DNA from: CAYQJS01 sp964417895
Lineage (GTDB): Bacteria > Chloroflexota > UBA6077 > SHYK01
Assembly: GCA_964417895.1 (NCBI GenBank)
Contig: CAYQJS010000006.1
Coordinates: 75,089-139,088, forward strand
DNA length: 64,000 nucleotides
Direction: 5' to 3'
Shown here: in pieces, positions 34,647-42,277 of the stretch
Layout: each line of letters opens with the position of its first letter
Position numbering within the stretch: position 1 is the stretch's first letter
Notes under the pieces: generated by a model
Databases searched by the model: none
Told to the model about the DNA's origin: nothing
What the model saw: only the letters and a program-made list of their open reading frames with translations
Translations under genes and position numbers: made by a program

Positions 34647-35177
34647 CTACGCCAGGGGCACGCCCGCCAGGTAGCAGCCGATGCCAGCCAGGCTCCCCAG
34701 GATCAGCACAGGGAGCGTGTCCGCTTTGGTGAACACCAGAACGCCCAGGGACACCCCGAAGATGGCGACCGACGCGGGCGCTGTCACTAGGGGCTCCGCG
34801 AACGAGTAGCCCACGGCGCACAGCAGTCCCACGGCTGACGCCGTGATTCCCCGCGTGAGGCCGACGACCCACGGCCGCGTGGCGAGCCGCCGGTGCGCCC
34901 GCACCAGACCGATGGCCACGAACGGGGGGATCATCACGCCCAGGAGGGCGGCCACGAGGCCGGGGATCCCGCCCGCGTAGTACCCGATCGAGAGGACGAA
35001 TTTGCCGTTGGGCCCCGGGCCGATTCGCCCAATCGCGAGGGCTGAGGCGAAATCGGCGCTGGTCAGCATGTGCCGTTGAAAGATGAGCTCGTCCTGGAGC
35101 AGCGGGAGCGGCGCCAGACCTCCGGACGACAGAAACGAAGCCTTCAAGAAGACCAGGAACAGATCGAGGAAGCCCAT
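34647..35177 (-). CDS. chrA: Chromate transporter, half-size (second of a pair)
   Basis: A 176-residue six-helix CHR-family protein. The signature GPGPNGKFVLSIGYYAGGIPG in parts (IGPGPNG, FVLSIGYYAGG) is the CHR-domain hallmark. Short CHR proteins work in pairs, equal to one full-length ChrA. Its ATG at 35177 lies one base beyond the stop of the other half-gene, so the two are co-translated. The family exports chromate, with some members acting on sulfate or other oxyanions. Confidence 0.87.
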   Translation of the reverse strand: MGFLDLFLVFLKASFLSSGGLAPLPLLQDELIFQRHMLTSADFASALAIGRIGPGPNGKFVLSIGYYAGGIPGLVAALLGVMIPPFVAIGLVRAHRRLATRPWVVGLTRGITASAVGLLCAVGYSFAEPLVTAPASVAIFGVSLGVLVFTKADTLPVLILGSLAGIGCYLAGVPLA

Positions 35178-35178
35178 C

Positions 35179-35781
35179 CTAGGCCCCGCCGTCCGCCGGA
35201 CGGAAAAGGAAGGCGCCCGCTATAGCGCCGCCGACGATCACCAGCGCCACATTCACGTGGGCAAAGGTGACGAGGATGAAGCTCAGTGCGATGTAGACGG
35301 CCATCAGCGCGGCCGGGAGTCGCTCGCTCCACGGCAGCCAGCTCTGCGCCGTCTCGACCGCGAGGGCGAATGTGAGCCCAGCCGTCACGGCGACCGCGCC
35401 TTTGACGGCGGCGCCTCCGAACGGATTAGCCGTCAGCTCCACGAAGCCAACTGTCAGCAGCAGTGTGACGAGCGAGAACGGAAGGAGGAAACCAACACTC
35501 GAAGCGATGGAGCCCCATACTCCGTTCAGGCGGTAGCCCACGATCACCGCGAGGGCACAGAGGTTGATGCCCGGAACGATACGGCTGAGGCCAAAATCCA
35601 GGCCGAATTGCGCGGAGGTGATCCACCCGCGGCGCACCAGCTCGTGGTGCATCGTGTAAATGGTACCGGTCCCGCCACCCCACCCCTGGATGCTGATCCT
35701 GGCGAACGCTAGAAACAGCTTCCACAACGGAACGTTGTGGACCAGGACGCCGATCTCCCCCGCATACGCTCGGCTGGCCAT
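35179..35781 (-). CDS. chrA: Chromate transporter, half-size (first of a pair)
   Basis: A 200-residue CHR-domain protein: LWKLFLAFARISIQGWGGG, LSRIVPGINLCALAVIVGYR and FLLPFSLVTLLLTVGFVELT, followed by further hydrophobic helices. It precedes the other half-gene on the minus strand. A roughly 85-base piece of this gene recurs at 33149-33238. The start ATG at 35781 lies just downstream of an intrinsic terminator that insulates it from the zinc-ribbon gene. Confidence 0.87.
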   Translation of the reverse strand: MASRAYAGEIGVLVHNVPLWKLFLAFARISIQGWGGGTGTIYTMHHELVRRGWITSAQFGLDFGLSRIVPGINLCALAVIVGYRLNGVWGSIASSVGFLLPFSLVTLLLTVGFVELTANPFGGAAVKGAVAVTAGLTFALAVETAQSWLPWSERLPAALMAVYIALSFILVTFAHVNVALVIVGGAIAGAFLFRPADGGA

Positions 35782-35798
35782 AGCTCACTCCCAAGAAG

Positions 35799-35825
35799 AA
35801 AGGCCCCGACTTCTCGGGGCCCTTT
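35799..35825 (-). terminator. Intrinsic terminator
   Basis: GGCCCCGA (35802-35809) pairs perfectly with TCGGGGCC (35814-35821) around a 4-base loop, with A and T runs on both sides. On the minus strand the hairpin is followed by TTTCTTCTT, so it ends the zinc-ribbon transcript. Confidence 0.8.
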
Positions 35826-35874
35826 CTCGCTGGATTCTTGCGGGGTGGCCGAGCCACCACACAAGCGACGTGGT

Positions 35875-36075
35875 TTACGATCTGGCCCCCGCGACCGCTT
35901 CCTCCGGGGCGGGCAGCTCTTCCGGATTACGCGCGTTCTTCGGTCGCCAGCGCTTCACGCCGACGAGCCCGAGACAGGCGAGACAGATACGCGACTCCAT
36001 CTCCCGAACGAGCTGATATGCGCCACAGATCGAGCAGCGCTGGAGGCCCGGCTTCCGCCGGCGCTTCTTGGCCAT
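35875..36075 (-). CDS. Small zinc-ribbon protein
   Basis: Encodes 66 residues from ATG at 36075. A basic start (MAKKRRRKPGLQR) is followed by two CxxC knuckles, C14-SIC-type (CSIC) and CLAC about 14 residues later, which make one zinc ribbon, then an acidic/Pro tail (ELPAPEEAV). It resembles ribosome- or RNA-associated small zinc proteins in layout but matches no family I can name. An intrinsic terminator lies just downstream. Confidence 0.7.
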   Translation of the reverse strand: MAKKRRRKPGLQRCSICGAYQLVREMESRICLACLGLVGVKRWRPKNARNPEELPAPEEAVAGARS

Positions 36076-36138
36076 GGGCCCTCCAGTAGACCGCCCGTGG
36101 GTCAACGCATTCTAGCATGCCCCCGAACGACGAACACC

Positions 36139-36927
36139 TCAGATCGGCTCATCCTGACGGTAGGGGGCCCCATGGCGGAGGGCATATTCAGCCTTCGCCA
36201 GCTCGCGCCCGAGGTAGGCCGCATGGTCCAGGCGGGAGACGAGGCCCCATTCGATGAGCGCGCTGCACATCGACTCGGCGTCGCCGGCCGCGATGCGATG
36301 CGCGAGAGCACCATCCTCTCCGTAGTGCTCCACCAGCAGTCTGCCGGCGGCACGATCGACGAGCACGACGAAGAAGCCCTGCGGGTCGTGCTCCGCGAGG
36401 CGAAACCGCCGGCTTGGAGCGACGATCGGCTCTACGCGCGGCAGCTCGACGTGCTCCTCGAAAGCGCCTGGGTCGTCGGCCTGGCACCGATCCACCTGGT
36501 CGGCGATGCGCGCAACCTCGTTGACGCCGACCAGGTCGCACAGCCGCACCTGGCGTCGCACGGCCTCCACGTGCTCGGCCGCGAGGTTCCTGAGACGCGC
36601 CCTCCTGCTGCGGGCGTCGCGGATCGTGCCGTCAGGCGCGAGGCCGCTCTCGAAGAGGGCGCGAAGCGCCTGACCCTGATATCGTCCCCTGCTCTCGTCA
36701 CCACACACGACGAGCCATCGGATCCGCGGGCGCTCGAGCAACGTCGTCAGCATCTGCTCGATGCCGATGTTTTCGGTTTCCAGCGGGCCGATGATGGCCA
36801 CTCTCGCGGCGATCGGACTTCCGGCCAGCTCGTCCAGGAGATCAGGGCTCGATAGCGTGCAAATGGCCACTGGGCTGTCGGCGTTGCACCCAACGAACGA
36901 GGGGCCGAATTCCGGTTTCACGTTCAC
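36139..36927 (-). CDS. MtrA-like (tetrahydromethanopterin S-methyltransferase subunit A) / DUF4346 protein
   Basis: A 262-residue cytosolic protein. Residues 18-130 match the soluble domain of methanogen MtrA: VAICTLSSPDL, VAIIGPLETENIGIEQML, RIRWLVVCGDESRG and YQGQALRALFESG. The C-terminal 90 residues match DUF4346 (HDPQGFFVVLVDRA, LVEHYGEDGALAHRIAAGDA, SRLDHAAYLGRELAKAEYAL). The MtrA corrinoid-ligand His of KGHxxGQ reads Arg82 (RGRYQGQ), so cobamide binding as in methanogens is doubtful. No MtrA transmembrane anchor is present. Function in bacteria is unknown; a pterin- or one-carbon-linked role is a guess. Confidence 0.78.
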   Translation of the reverse strand: MNVKPEFGPSFVGCNADSPVAICTLSSPDLLDELAGSPIAARVAIIGPLETENIGIEQMLTTLLERPRIRWLVVCGDESRGRYQGQALRALFESGLAPDGTIRDARSRRARLRNLAAEHVEAVRRQVRLCDLVGVNEVARIADQVDRCQADDPGAFEEHVELPRVEPIVAPSRRFRLAEHDPQGFFVVLVDRAAGRLLVEHYGEDGALAHRIAAGDAESMCSALIEWGLVSRLDHAAYLGRELAKAEYALRHGAPYRQDEPI

Positions 36928-36950
36928 ACCTACGGTTGGGGGACTGGCGG

Positions 36951-38804
36951 TCAGGAAACCGCGGGAACCCCTGCCAGCTCCGCCGGCACCGCGTCTGGCT
37001 TGCGGGCATCCCGTCGATACTGCATGAGGTACAGGTCGCGGTAGAGTCCGTCCTGGGCGAGCAGCTCGCGGTGAGTGCCACGTTGCACCACCTGGCCATG
37101 GTCGATGACCAGGACCACGTCGGCGTTTCGAATCGTGGACAGTCGGTGCGCTATCACGAACGATGTCCGCCCATCCAGCAGGCGCGCGAGGGCGGCCTGG
37201 ATGAGCACTTCGGTTCGCGTATCGACGCTGGCCGTCGCCTCATCGAGGATCAAGATGCGGGGGTTGGCCAGGACTGCGCGGGCGAATGCGATGAGCTGTC
37301 GCTGGCCCTGAGAGTAGTTCTGGCCCCGCTCGTAGACCTCGGTGTTGTACCCATCGGGCAGACGGGCGATGAACTCGTGGGCATTAGCCAGCTTAGCGGC
37401 GTCGACGACCTCTTCGTCCGTGGCTTCGAGGCGCCCGAATCGGATGTTGTCCGCGATGGTGCCGGTGAAGAGGAATGGGTCCTGAGGGACCAGCCCCATC
37501 TGTCGCCGCAGCGACGCCATGGTGACGTCGCGGATGTCTATCCCGTCGATGAGGATGCGTCCGCCCCGCACGTCGTAGAACCGAGCCAACAGGCTGGCGA
37601 TCGACGTCTTGCCGGCGCCGGTTGGCCCCACCAGGGCGATAGTCTGGCCTGGCTGCGCCGCGAACGATACGTCCGTCAGCACCGGGACATCGTCGCGGTA
37701 GCTGAGCTGCACGCTGTCAAACTCCACATGTCCTTTGATGGGGGGCATCGACCGGGCATCAGGCGGATCATCCACGTCGACGGCGTAGTCCAGCAGCTCG
37801 AAGATTTTCTGCCCGGCTGCCATGGACTGCTGAAAGTGCGTGTAGACCATGCTCAGCTCGCGGATAGGCTGGAAGAAGCGAGTAACGTACGTGAGGAAGG
37901 CGACCACAACGCCAACCGTGATCTCGCCGCTTACCACCGACAGCGCTCCGAACCAGAGCACGATAGCGGTGGCGAGCATGCCTATGAACTCGACCACGGG
38001 TGGAAAGGCGCTCGAGAGCGCCTGTGCCCACAGGTTTGCCCGGAGATTGCCGCGGTTGATCTCGTCGAAGCGATTCTGGCTCACCTGTTCGCGGGCGAAC
38101 GCCTGCACCACGCGGATACCCGACACGTTCTCCTGAAAGCCGGCAGCGACCTCGCCGATCGTCTCCCGAGTGCGCAGAAACGCGCGGCGGGCCCGGTGGG
38201 TGTAGATGACGGTCGCGATCACCATGACCGGCAGGACCGAGAACGTGTAGAGCGCTAACTTGGGGCTCATCGTCAGCATGATGGCGATGATGCCGACGAG
38301 CAGGATGGAGTCCGCGATGATATTGATGACGCCCTGAGTGAGCAGTTCCTGGAAGACCGCGACGTCGTTGACGATGCGCGACATGGTGACGCCAGACTCG
38401 TGGCGGTCGTGGTAGCTCAGCGAGAGCCGATTGATCTTGCTGAACATGTCGCTCCGCATGCGATTCATGACGTCCTGGGCAACCAGGGCCATGCTGTAGG
38501 ACTGCTGCGCCTGGGATGCCCACGAGATCACCACGGTGAGCGCGAACGCGCTGGACACGAAGCTCAGCCCAAGGATGTCGCGCCGGGCGATGATGAAATC
38601 GTCGATGGCTATCTTGAGGAGGTAAGGGCCAACAAGCTGAGTTCCCGCGGTCACCGCGACGAGGGCGAAGGCCCAGATCATGCGCACCTTGTGCGGGTGC
38701 AGGTAGTTCCAGATGCGTCGGGCGATGACCGGATCGAAGATGCGCCCACCGATGGTCCCGGTGCTACTCTGGAGCATCCAGCCGCCGGGCCCGGCATTCA
38801 TCAT
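36951..38804 (-). CDS. Heterodimeric ABC exporter, subunit with canonical Walker B
   Basis: A 617-residue half-transporter: six transmembrane helices (about 30-320) and a nucleotide-binding domain. Walker A is GPTGAGKTS, Walker B ILILDEATASVD and the switch His VIAHRLSTI are canonical. Its signature is degenerate, YSQGQ instead of LSGGQ. This complements the other subunit exactly, as in TM287/288-type heterodimers. ATG at 38804 lies inside the 3' end of the partner gene (41-base overlap) after a G-rich site; a longer upstream frame is an artefact of that overlap. Confidence 0.88.
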   Translation of the reverse strand: MMNAGPGGWMLQSSTGTIGGRIFDPVIARRIWNYLHPHKVRMIWAFALVAVTAGTQLVGPYLLKIAIDDFIIARRDILGLSFVSSAFALTVVISWASQAQQSYSMALVAQDVMNRMRSDMFSKINRLSLSYHDRHESGVTMSRIVNDVAVFQELLTQGVINIIADSILLVGIIAIMLTMSPKLALYTFSVLPVMVIATVIYTHRARRAFLRTRETIGEVAAGFQENVSGIRVVQAFAREQVSQNRFDEINRGNLRANLWAQALSSAFPPVVEFIGMLATAIVLWFGALSVVSGEITVGVVVAFLTYVTRFFQPIRELSMVYTHFQQSMAAGQKIFELLDYAVDVDDPPDARSMPPIKGHVEFDSVQLSYRDDVPVLTDVSFAAQPGQTIALVGPTGAGKTSIASLLARFYDVRGGRILIDGIDIRDVTMASLRRQMGLVPQDPFLFTGTIADNIRFGRLEATDEEVVDAAKLANAHEFIARLPDGYNTEVYERGQNYSQGQRQLIAFARAVLANPRILILDEATASVDTRTEVLIQAALARLLDGRTSFVIAHRLSTIRNADVVLVIDHGQVVQRGTHRELLAQDGLYRDLYLMQYRRDARKPDAVPAELAGVPAVS

Positions 38805-40770
38805 CGCCTCGCCCCCCCGTTTCGGCCGCCGCCACCGTTGCGGCGGCCGCGCGGTCCGGCACGGTCGCCGGCGTCGGCCCAGCCCAGCCCTGGCACCCAT
38901 CCGCCAGGGAGGTCGGACGGGGACTGGACGGTCCGGAGGCTCCCGGAGCCCCCGGGGCCCCGGGCCCGACCGGGGGGGGGGCGGGGTGGGGGCCGGGCGT
39001 CGCCGCGACCGACTCGTCCATGAGCTGGAGGTGGTAGATCTCCGCGTAGATGCTGTTGACCTCGAGCAGCTCCTCGTGAGTCCCCACGCCGACGATCTCG
39101 CCGTGGTCGAGCACGATGATCTGGTCGGCATGCTGCACGGTGCTCACGCGCTGGGCGATGACGAACGTCGTGCGCCCCTCCATCAGGACGTCGAGAGCCT
39201 CTCGGATTAGGGCTTCGGTCTCGGTGTCGACGGCCGAGGTGAAGTCATCCAGGATGAGGATTCTGGGATCCAGGAGCAGAGCCCTGGCAATGGCGATGCG
39301 CTGTTTCTGGCCGCCGGAGAGGGTTATGCCGCGCTCGCCCACCCTCGTCTGGTATCCCCGCGGGAAATCGGTGATGAAGTCGTGGGCACGCGCGGCCTTC
39401 GCCATCGCCACGATCTGCTCGTCCGAGGCGCCGGGCACGCCGAAGGCGATGTTGTCGCGGATCGTTCCGGTGAACAGCGTCGTGTCCTGCAGCACCATCC
39501 CGATCTGCTGGCGGAGGGAGAGGAGCTGCACGTCGCGCACGTCGTCGCCGTCGATGAGCACCCGGCCGCGGCTCAGGTCGTAGAAGCGCGGGATCAGGTT
39601 CACAATCGTCGTCTTGCCGGACCCCGTGGCGCCGAGGAGGGCCACCACCTGGCCCTGGCGCGCCGTAAAACTCACGTCACGCAACACCGGCTCACCGCTG
39701 TAGTAGCTACACCAGACGTGATCGAAGACCACCTCGCCGCGAATCGAGGGCAGCGGTTGAGCGTTGGGTCGATCCGTGACTTCAACTGGGGCGTCGAGGA
39801 TCTCGAAAATCCGCTCCCCGGCGGCGATAGCGCGCGAGCTCTGACCGATCAGGAAGCCGAGTCGGCGGACCGGCCGCACGATGAGCAGCAGGTAGGTGTT
39901 AAAGGCCACCAGCTGCCCGACCGTAAGCTCGCCGGTGATGACAAAGTAGCCTCCGAGCCAGAGCACGATAACGGTCCCAAGGTTGGCGATGACATCCATG
40001 AGCGGGTTGGTAAACGACTGGATCTCGGCGGCGGCCACGTACTGCTCGAGCAGCAGATCGTTCTGGCGATCGAACTTGCGGATCTCGTCAGGCTCGCGCG
40101 CGAAGGCCTTGACGACTTTGGCGCCGGCGAGGTTCTCCTGCACGATTGAGGCCAGCAGAGCCAGCTCCTCCTGTGCCTGGCGAAATAGTGGGCGCACGCT
40201 GTCGTTGTACTGCGCGATGGTCCGGATCAAGAGCGGGAGTACCAGAAACGAAGCAAGGGCAAGTTTCCAGTTGCTGATGAGCAGGATGACCGCGATGCCC
40301 GTCCCCATGAACATGATCTGTGCCAGATGGAGAAAAGCGCGACCGGTGAAATTCCTCAGCTGTTCGACGTCGCTCGTCGCGCGGGCCATCAGCTGGCCGG
40401 TCTGAGCGCGGTCGTGCCAGCTGAATGACAGGCGCTGAAGGTGCCGATAGATATCGTTGCGGATGTCGTAGGCGATGCCCTGAGCGCCGTACTCACCCAA
40501 ATACCCTTGCGCGAACTGGAACCCGCCTTTCAGGACGGTGAGGCCGACGATGAGCACGGCGGCGCCGACAACGATCTCGAGAGGATCTGCGGAGACGGGG
40601 CACGCGGCCCGAGAGGCGCTGCCAACGCGGATTCCGCAATCGATCACTTGCCGGATCAGTTCGGGAATGGTCAGCTCGATGCCCGTCATGAACAGAAGGC
40701 AGGCGTACGCAATCGCCGTGGGGAACCAGTACTTGCGAAAATAGCCGATGATGCGGATGGCTGTTCCCAC
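38764..40770 (-). CDS. Heterodimeric ABC exporter, subunit with degenerate ATP site
   Basis: Up to 668 residues: six transmembrane helices, then an NBD with Walker A GATGSGKTT, canonical signature LSGGQKQRIAIARA, but Walker B ILILDDFTSAVD (Asp for the catalytic Glu) and Gln for the switch His (VIAQRVSTV). Together with the partner this makes one active and one degenerate ATP site. After MDESVAA (residue 590) comes a Pro/Ala-rich tail crossing a C10 tract (38972-38981). That tail is unlike the family, and the true stop may differ. The PadR gene lies 5 bases upstream. Confidence 0.86.
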   Translation of the reverse strand: MGTAIRIIGYFRKYWFPTAIAYACLLFMTGIELTIPELIRQVIDCGIRVGSASRAACPVSADPLEIVVGAAVLIVGLTVLKGGFQFAQGYLGEYGAQGIAYDIRNDIYRHLQRLSFSWHDRAQTGQLMARATSDVEQLRNFTGRAFLHLAQIMFMGTGIAVILLISNWKLALASFLVLPLLIRTIAQYNDSVRPLFRQAQEELALLASIVQENLAGAKVVKAFAREPDEIRKFDRQNDLLLEQYVAAAEIQSFTNPLMDVIANLGTVIVLWLGGYFVITGELTVGQLVAFNTYLLLIVRPVRRLGFLIGQSSRAIAAGERIFEILDAPVEVTDRPNAQPLPSIRGEVVFDHVWCSYYSGEPVLRDVSFTARQGQVVALLGATGSGKTTIVNLIPRFYDLSRGRVLIDGDDVRDVQLLSLRQQIGMVLQDTTLFTGTIRDNIAFGVPGASDEQIVAMAKAARAHDFITDFPRGYQTRVGERGITLSGGQKQRIAIARALLLDPRILILDDFTSAVDTETEALIREALDVLMEGRTTFVIAQRVSTVQHADQIIVLDHGEIVGVGTHEELLEVNSIYAEIYHLQLMDESVAATPGPHPAPPPVGPGAPGAPGASGPSSPRPTSLADGCQGWAGPTPATVPDRAAAATVAAAETGGRGDDECRARRLDAPE
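38972..38981. repeat. Ten-base G homopolymer in the ABC exporter gene
   Basis: Ten consecutive G (C on the coding strand) near the 3' end of the first ABC subunit, set in CCCGGGGCCCCGGGCCCG sequence. Prone to replication slippage and assembly error; gain or loss of a base would change the C-terminal tail of the subunit. Confidence 0.7.
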
Positions 40771-40775
40771 GGGGC

Positions 40776-41216
40776 TCAGCGGCCTCCGTCCAGGCGGGTG
40801 GCTGCCCCCGCCTGGACGACGAGGGCCTCCGCCACCAGGCCGTCCTGGCCGCCGGCTAGGCCCTCATACTCGTCAAAGAGCCGCGTTAACCGGTCACGAA
40901 AGCGTCGAAGCTGGCTCACCCGGTGTCCGAGCAAGTCCTGGCCCACTTCGGTGATCTCGTAATAGCGGCGGGCGGGGCCGGACTCCCTCGTGGACCACGT
41001 CGATCGAATGGACCCTGCGTCTTCAAGAGAGCGGAGCACCTTGTAGACGACCCCGGGCTCGTCCGTTGCGCGCCTGAACCCGTAGTCGGCGAGGCGGCGG
41101 ATCAGGTCGTACCCATAGGAGGGAGCCCGCAATAGCTCAAGAAGAAGAAAGGGCTCGATGTTGCGCCCAACTGTGCCGGACGGGTCGCGACCGCGGGGCT
41201 GTTCGGGCTCCGACAC
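40776..41216 (-). CDS. PadR-family transcriptional regulator
   Basis: A 146-residue regulator with an N-terminal winged helix-turn-helix (FLLLELLRAPSYGYDLIRRL, VVYKVLRSLEDAGSI, SGPARRYYEITEVGQ) and a C-terminal dimerisation helix. It starts at GTG 41216, eight bases after AAGGAG. PadR proteins often repress adjacent drug exporters and are released by the drug, which suits the heterodimeric ABC genes directly downstream. A perfect 17-base inverted repeat overlaps its ribosome-binding site. Confidence 0.88.
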   Translation of the reverse strand: MSEPEQPRGRDPSGTVGRNIEPFLLLELLRAPSYGYDLIRRLADYGFRRATDEPGVVYKVLRSLEDAGSIRSTWSTRESGPARRYYEITEVGQDLLGHRVSQLRRFRDRLTRLFDEYEGLAGGQDGLVAEALVVQAGAATRLDGGR

Positions 41217-41219
41217 TGA

Positions 41220-41258
41220 GTATTCTCCTTAGGTGCAAATAGCACCTAAGGAGAATAC
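41220..41258 (-). promoter_or_regulatory. Perfect 17-base inverted repeat, likely PadR operator
   Basis: GTATTCTCCTTAGGTGC (41220-41236) and GCACCTAAGGAGAATAC (41242-41258) are exact inverses around AAATA. It lies immediately upstream of padR and contains its AAGGAG site. It could be the PadR binding site or an RNA hairpin hiding the ribosome-binding site; there is no T run for a terminator. Confidence 0.72.
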
Positions 41259-41296
41259 TACCGTGCGTATACCGCCGCCCGCAAGCGCTGTACCCG

Positions 41297-42028
41297 CTAT
41301 TCCTCCACCCGGATTCTCACCCACACTGAGCCGCCGAGGACGAGGGGGAGGTCGCCGTAGTCGAGATCGATCTTGACCGGCACAAATTGGCGGGCCTTGA
41401 TGAAGGAGCTGCCGCCACTGCTCGGCGGGCGCAGGTAGGAAGCCGCGGCGCGGCCAACCGACGCGACCTGACCCGGCAGTGTCGCGCCCAGGGCGTCGAC
41501 GGTCACCTCGACGTACTGCCCCGGGCGAACACGCACCACCTGCGTTTCTTCGATCTGGGCCTGGACCCAGAGATGGGTGGGGTCTGCGATGGTCACCATG
41601 GAGCGTCCACTCGCCACGGTGTCGCCCGGGGTCACCTGGCGAGCGACCACGACACCATCGATGGGCGACCGTAGCCACACCTGCCTAGGAATGCTGATGG
41701 TGGCAACCACCTGGTCACGCACCACCTGGTCGCCAACGTCGACCTCTACCGTCCTCACCTGGCCAACGCCGGGGCTCGTCACCTCGACCGTCGGTCCCGT
41801 GACTTGAGCGATGTCGGTGGTGACGTATAGCGTCCGGTCATGCCAGAACAGGAAGCCGAGGGCAGCGGCGAGCGCTAGCGCGAGTGCAATACTCGGCACG
41901 ATTGCCGTCCGAAGAGCCGCGGACGGGCGGACACGGCGCGCCGGCCGCTCCACGCGGAGGGCCGCCCCATTGTCTGTGTCAAGCCGTTCGCGCGGAGCGC
42001 CCTGCGTGCGCTCCTGGGTCTGCTCCAT
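41297..42028 (-). CDS. HlyD / EmrA-type membrane fusion protein
   Basis: A 243-residue periplasmic adaptor-like protein. ATG at 42028 gives a short cytoplasmic segment, one transmembrane helix (TAIVPSIALALALAAALGFLF in parts) and a barrel-sandwich (biotinyl-lipoyl-like) domain. That domain shows VTSPGVGQVRTVEVDVGDQV and RSPIDGVVVARQVTPGDTVASG, then a beta-barrel. The helical hairpin found in long HlyD proteins is missing. It lies upstream of padR and the ABC exporter on the same strand and may work with it, though the family also partners MFS pumps. Confidence 0.82.
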   Translation of the reverse strand: MEQTQERTQGAPRERLDTDNGAALRVERPARRVRPSAALRTAIVPSIALALALAAALGFLFWHDRTLYVTTDIAQVTGPTVEVTSPGVGQVRTVEVDVGDQVVRDQVVATISIPRQVWLRSPIDGVVVARQVTPGDTVASGRSMVTIADPTHLWVQAQIEETQVVRVRPGQYVEVTVDALGATLPGQVASVGRAAASYLRPPSSGGSSFIKARQFVPVKIDLDYGDLPLVLGGSVWVRIRVEE

Positions 42029-42185
42029 CCGTCTCTGCGACTCCTGCTGCCTCGCGGAAGCGGGCCTCACGATACCCGCCCCGGGGACTTCGTGTCCAGT
42101 GTTCCGTGGATCCAGGCTATGTTCCAGGCTCTTGCGGACGCCACACGTTCGGGCCGCCGCTCCATCGGGCGTGGAGAGGGGTGCA

Positions 42186-42236
42186 AACCATGTCATCCTG
42201 AAGCGCAGCGAAGGGTCTAGCCAGAGATTTTCGCCT
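42186..42236. repeat. Dispersed repeat fragment (GTCATCCTGA..AGCGAAGGGTCT)
   Basis: GTCATCCTGAAGCGCAGCGAAGGGTCT belongs (read in two parts) to the same family as 18587-18691. It fills part of the 250-base spacer between the HlyD-like gene and gyrA; nothing else is recognised there. Confidence 0.65.
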
Positions 42237-42277
42237 TCGGTTTCAGCAATACAGACGCAATTCGGGTAAGAGGCTGC

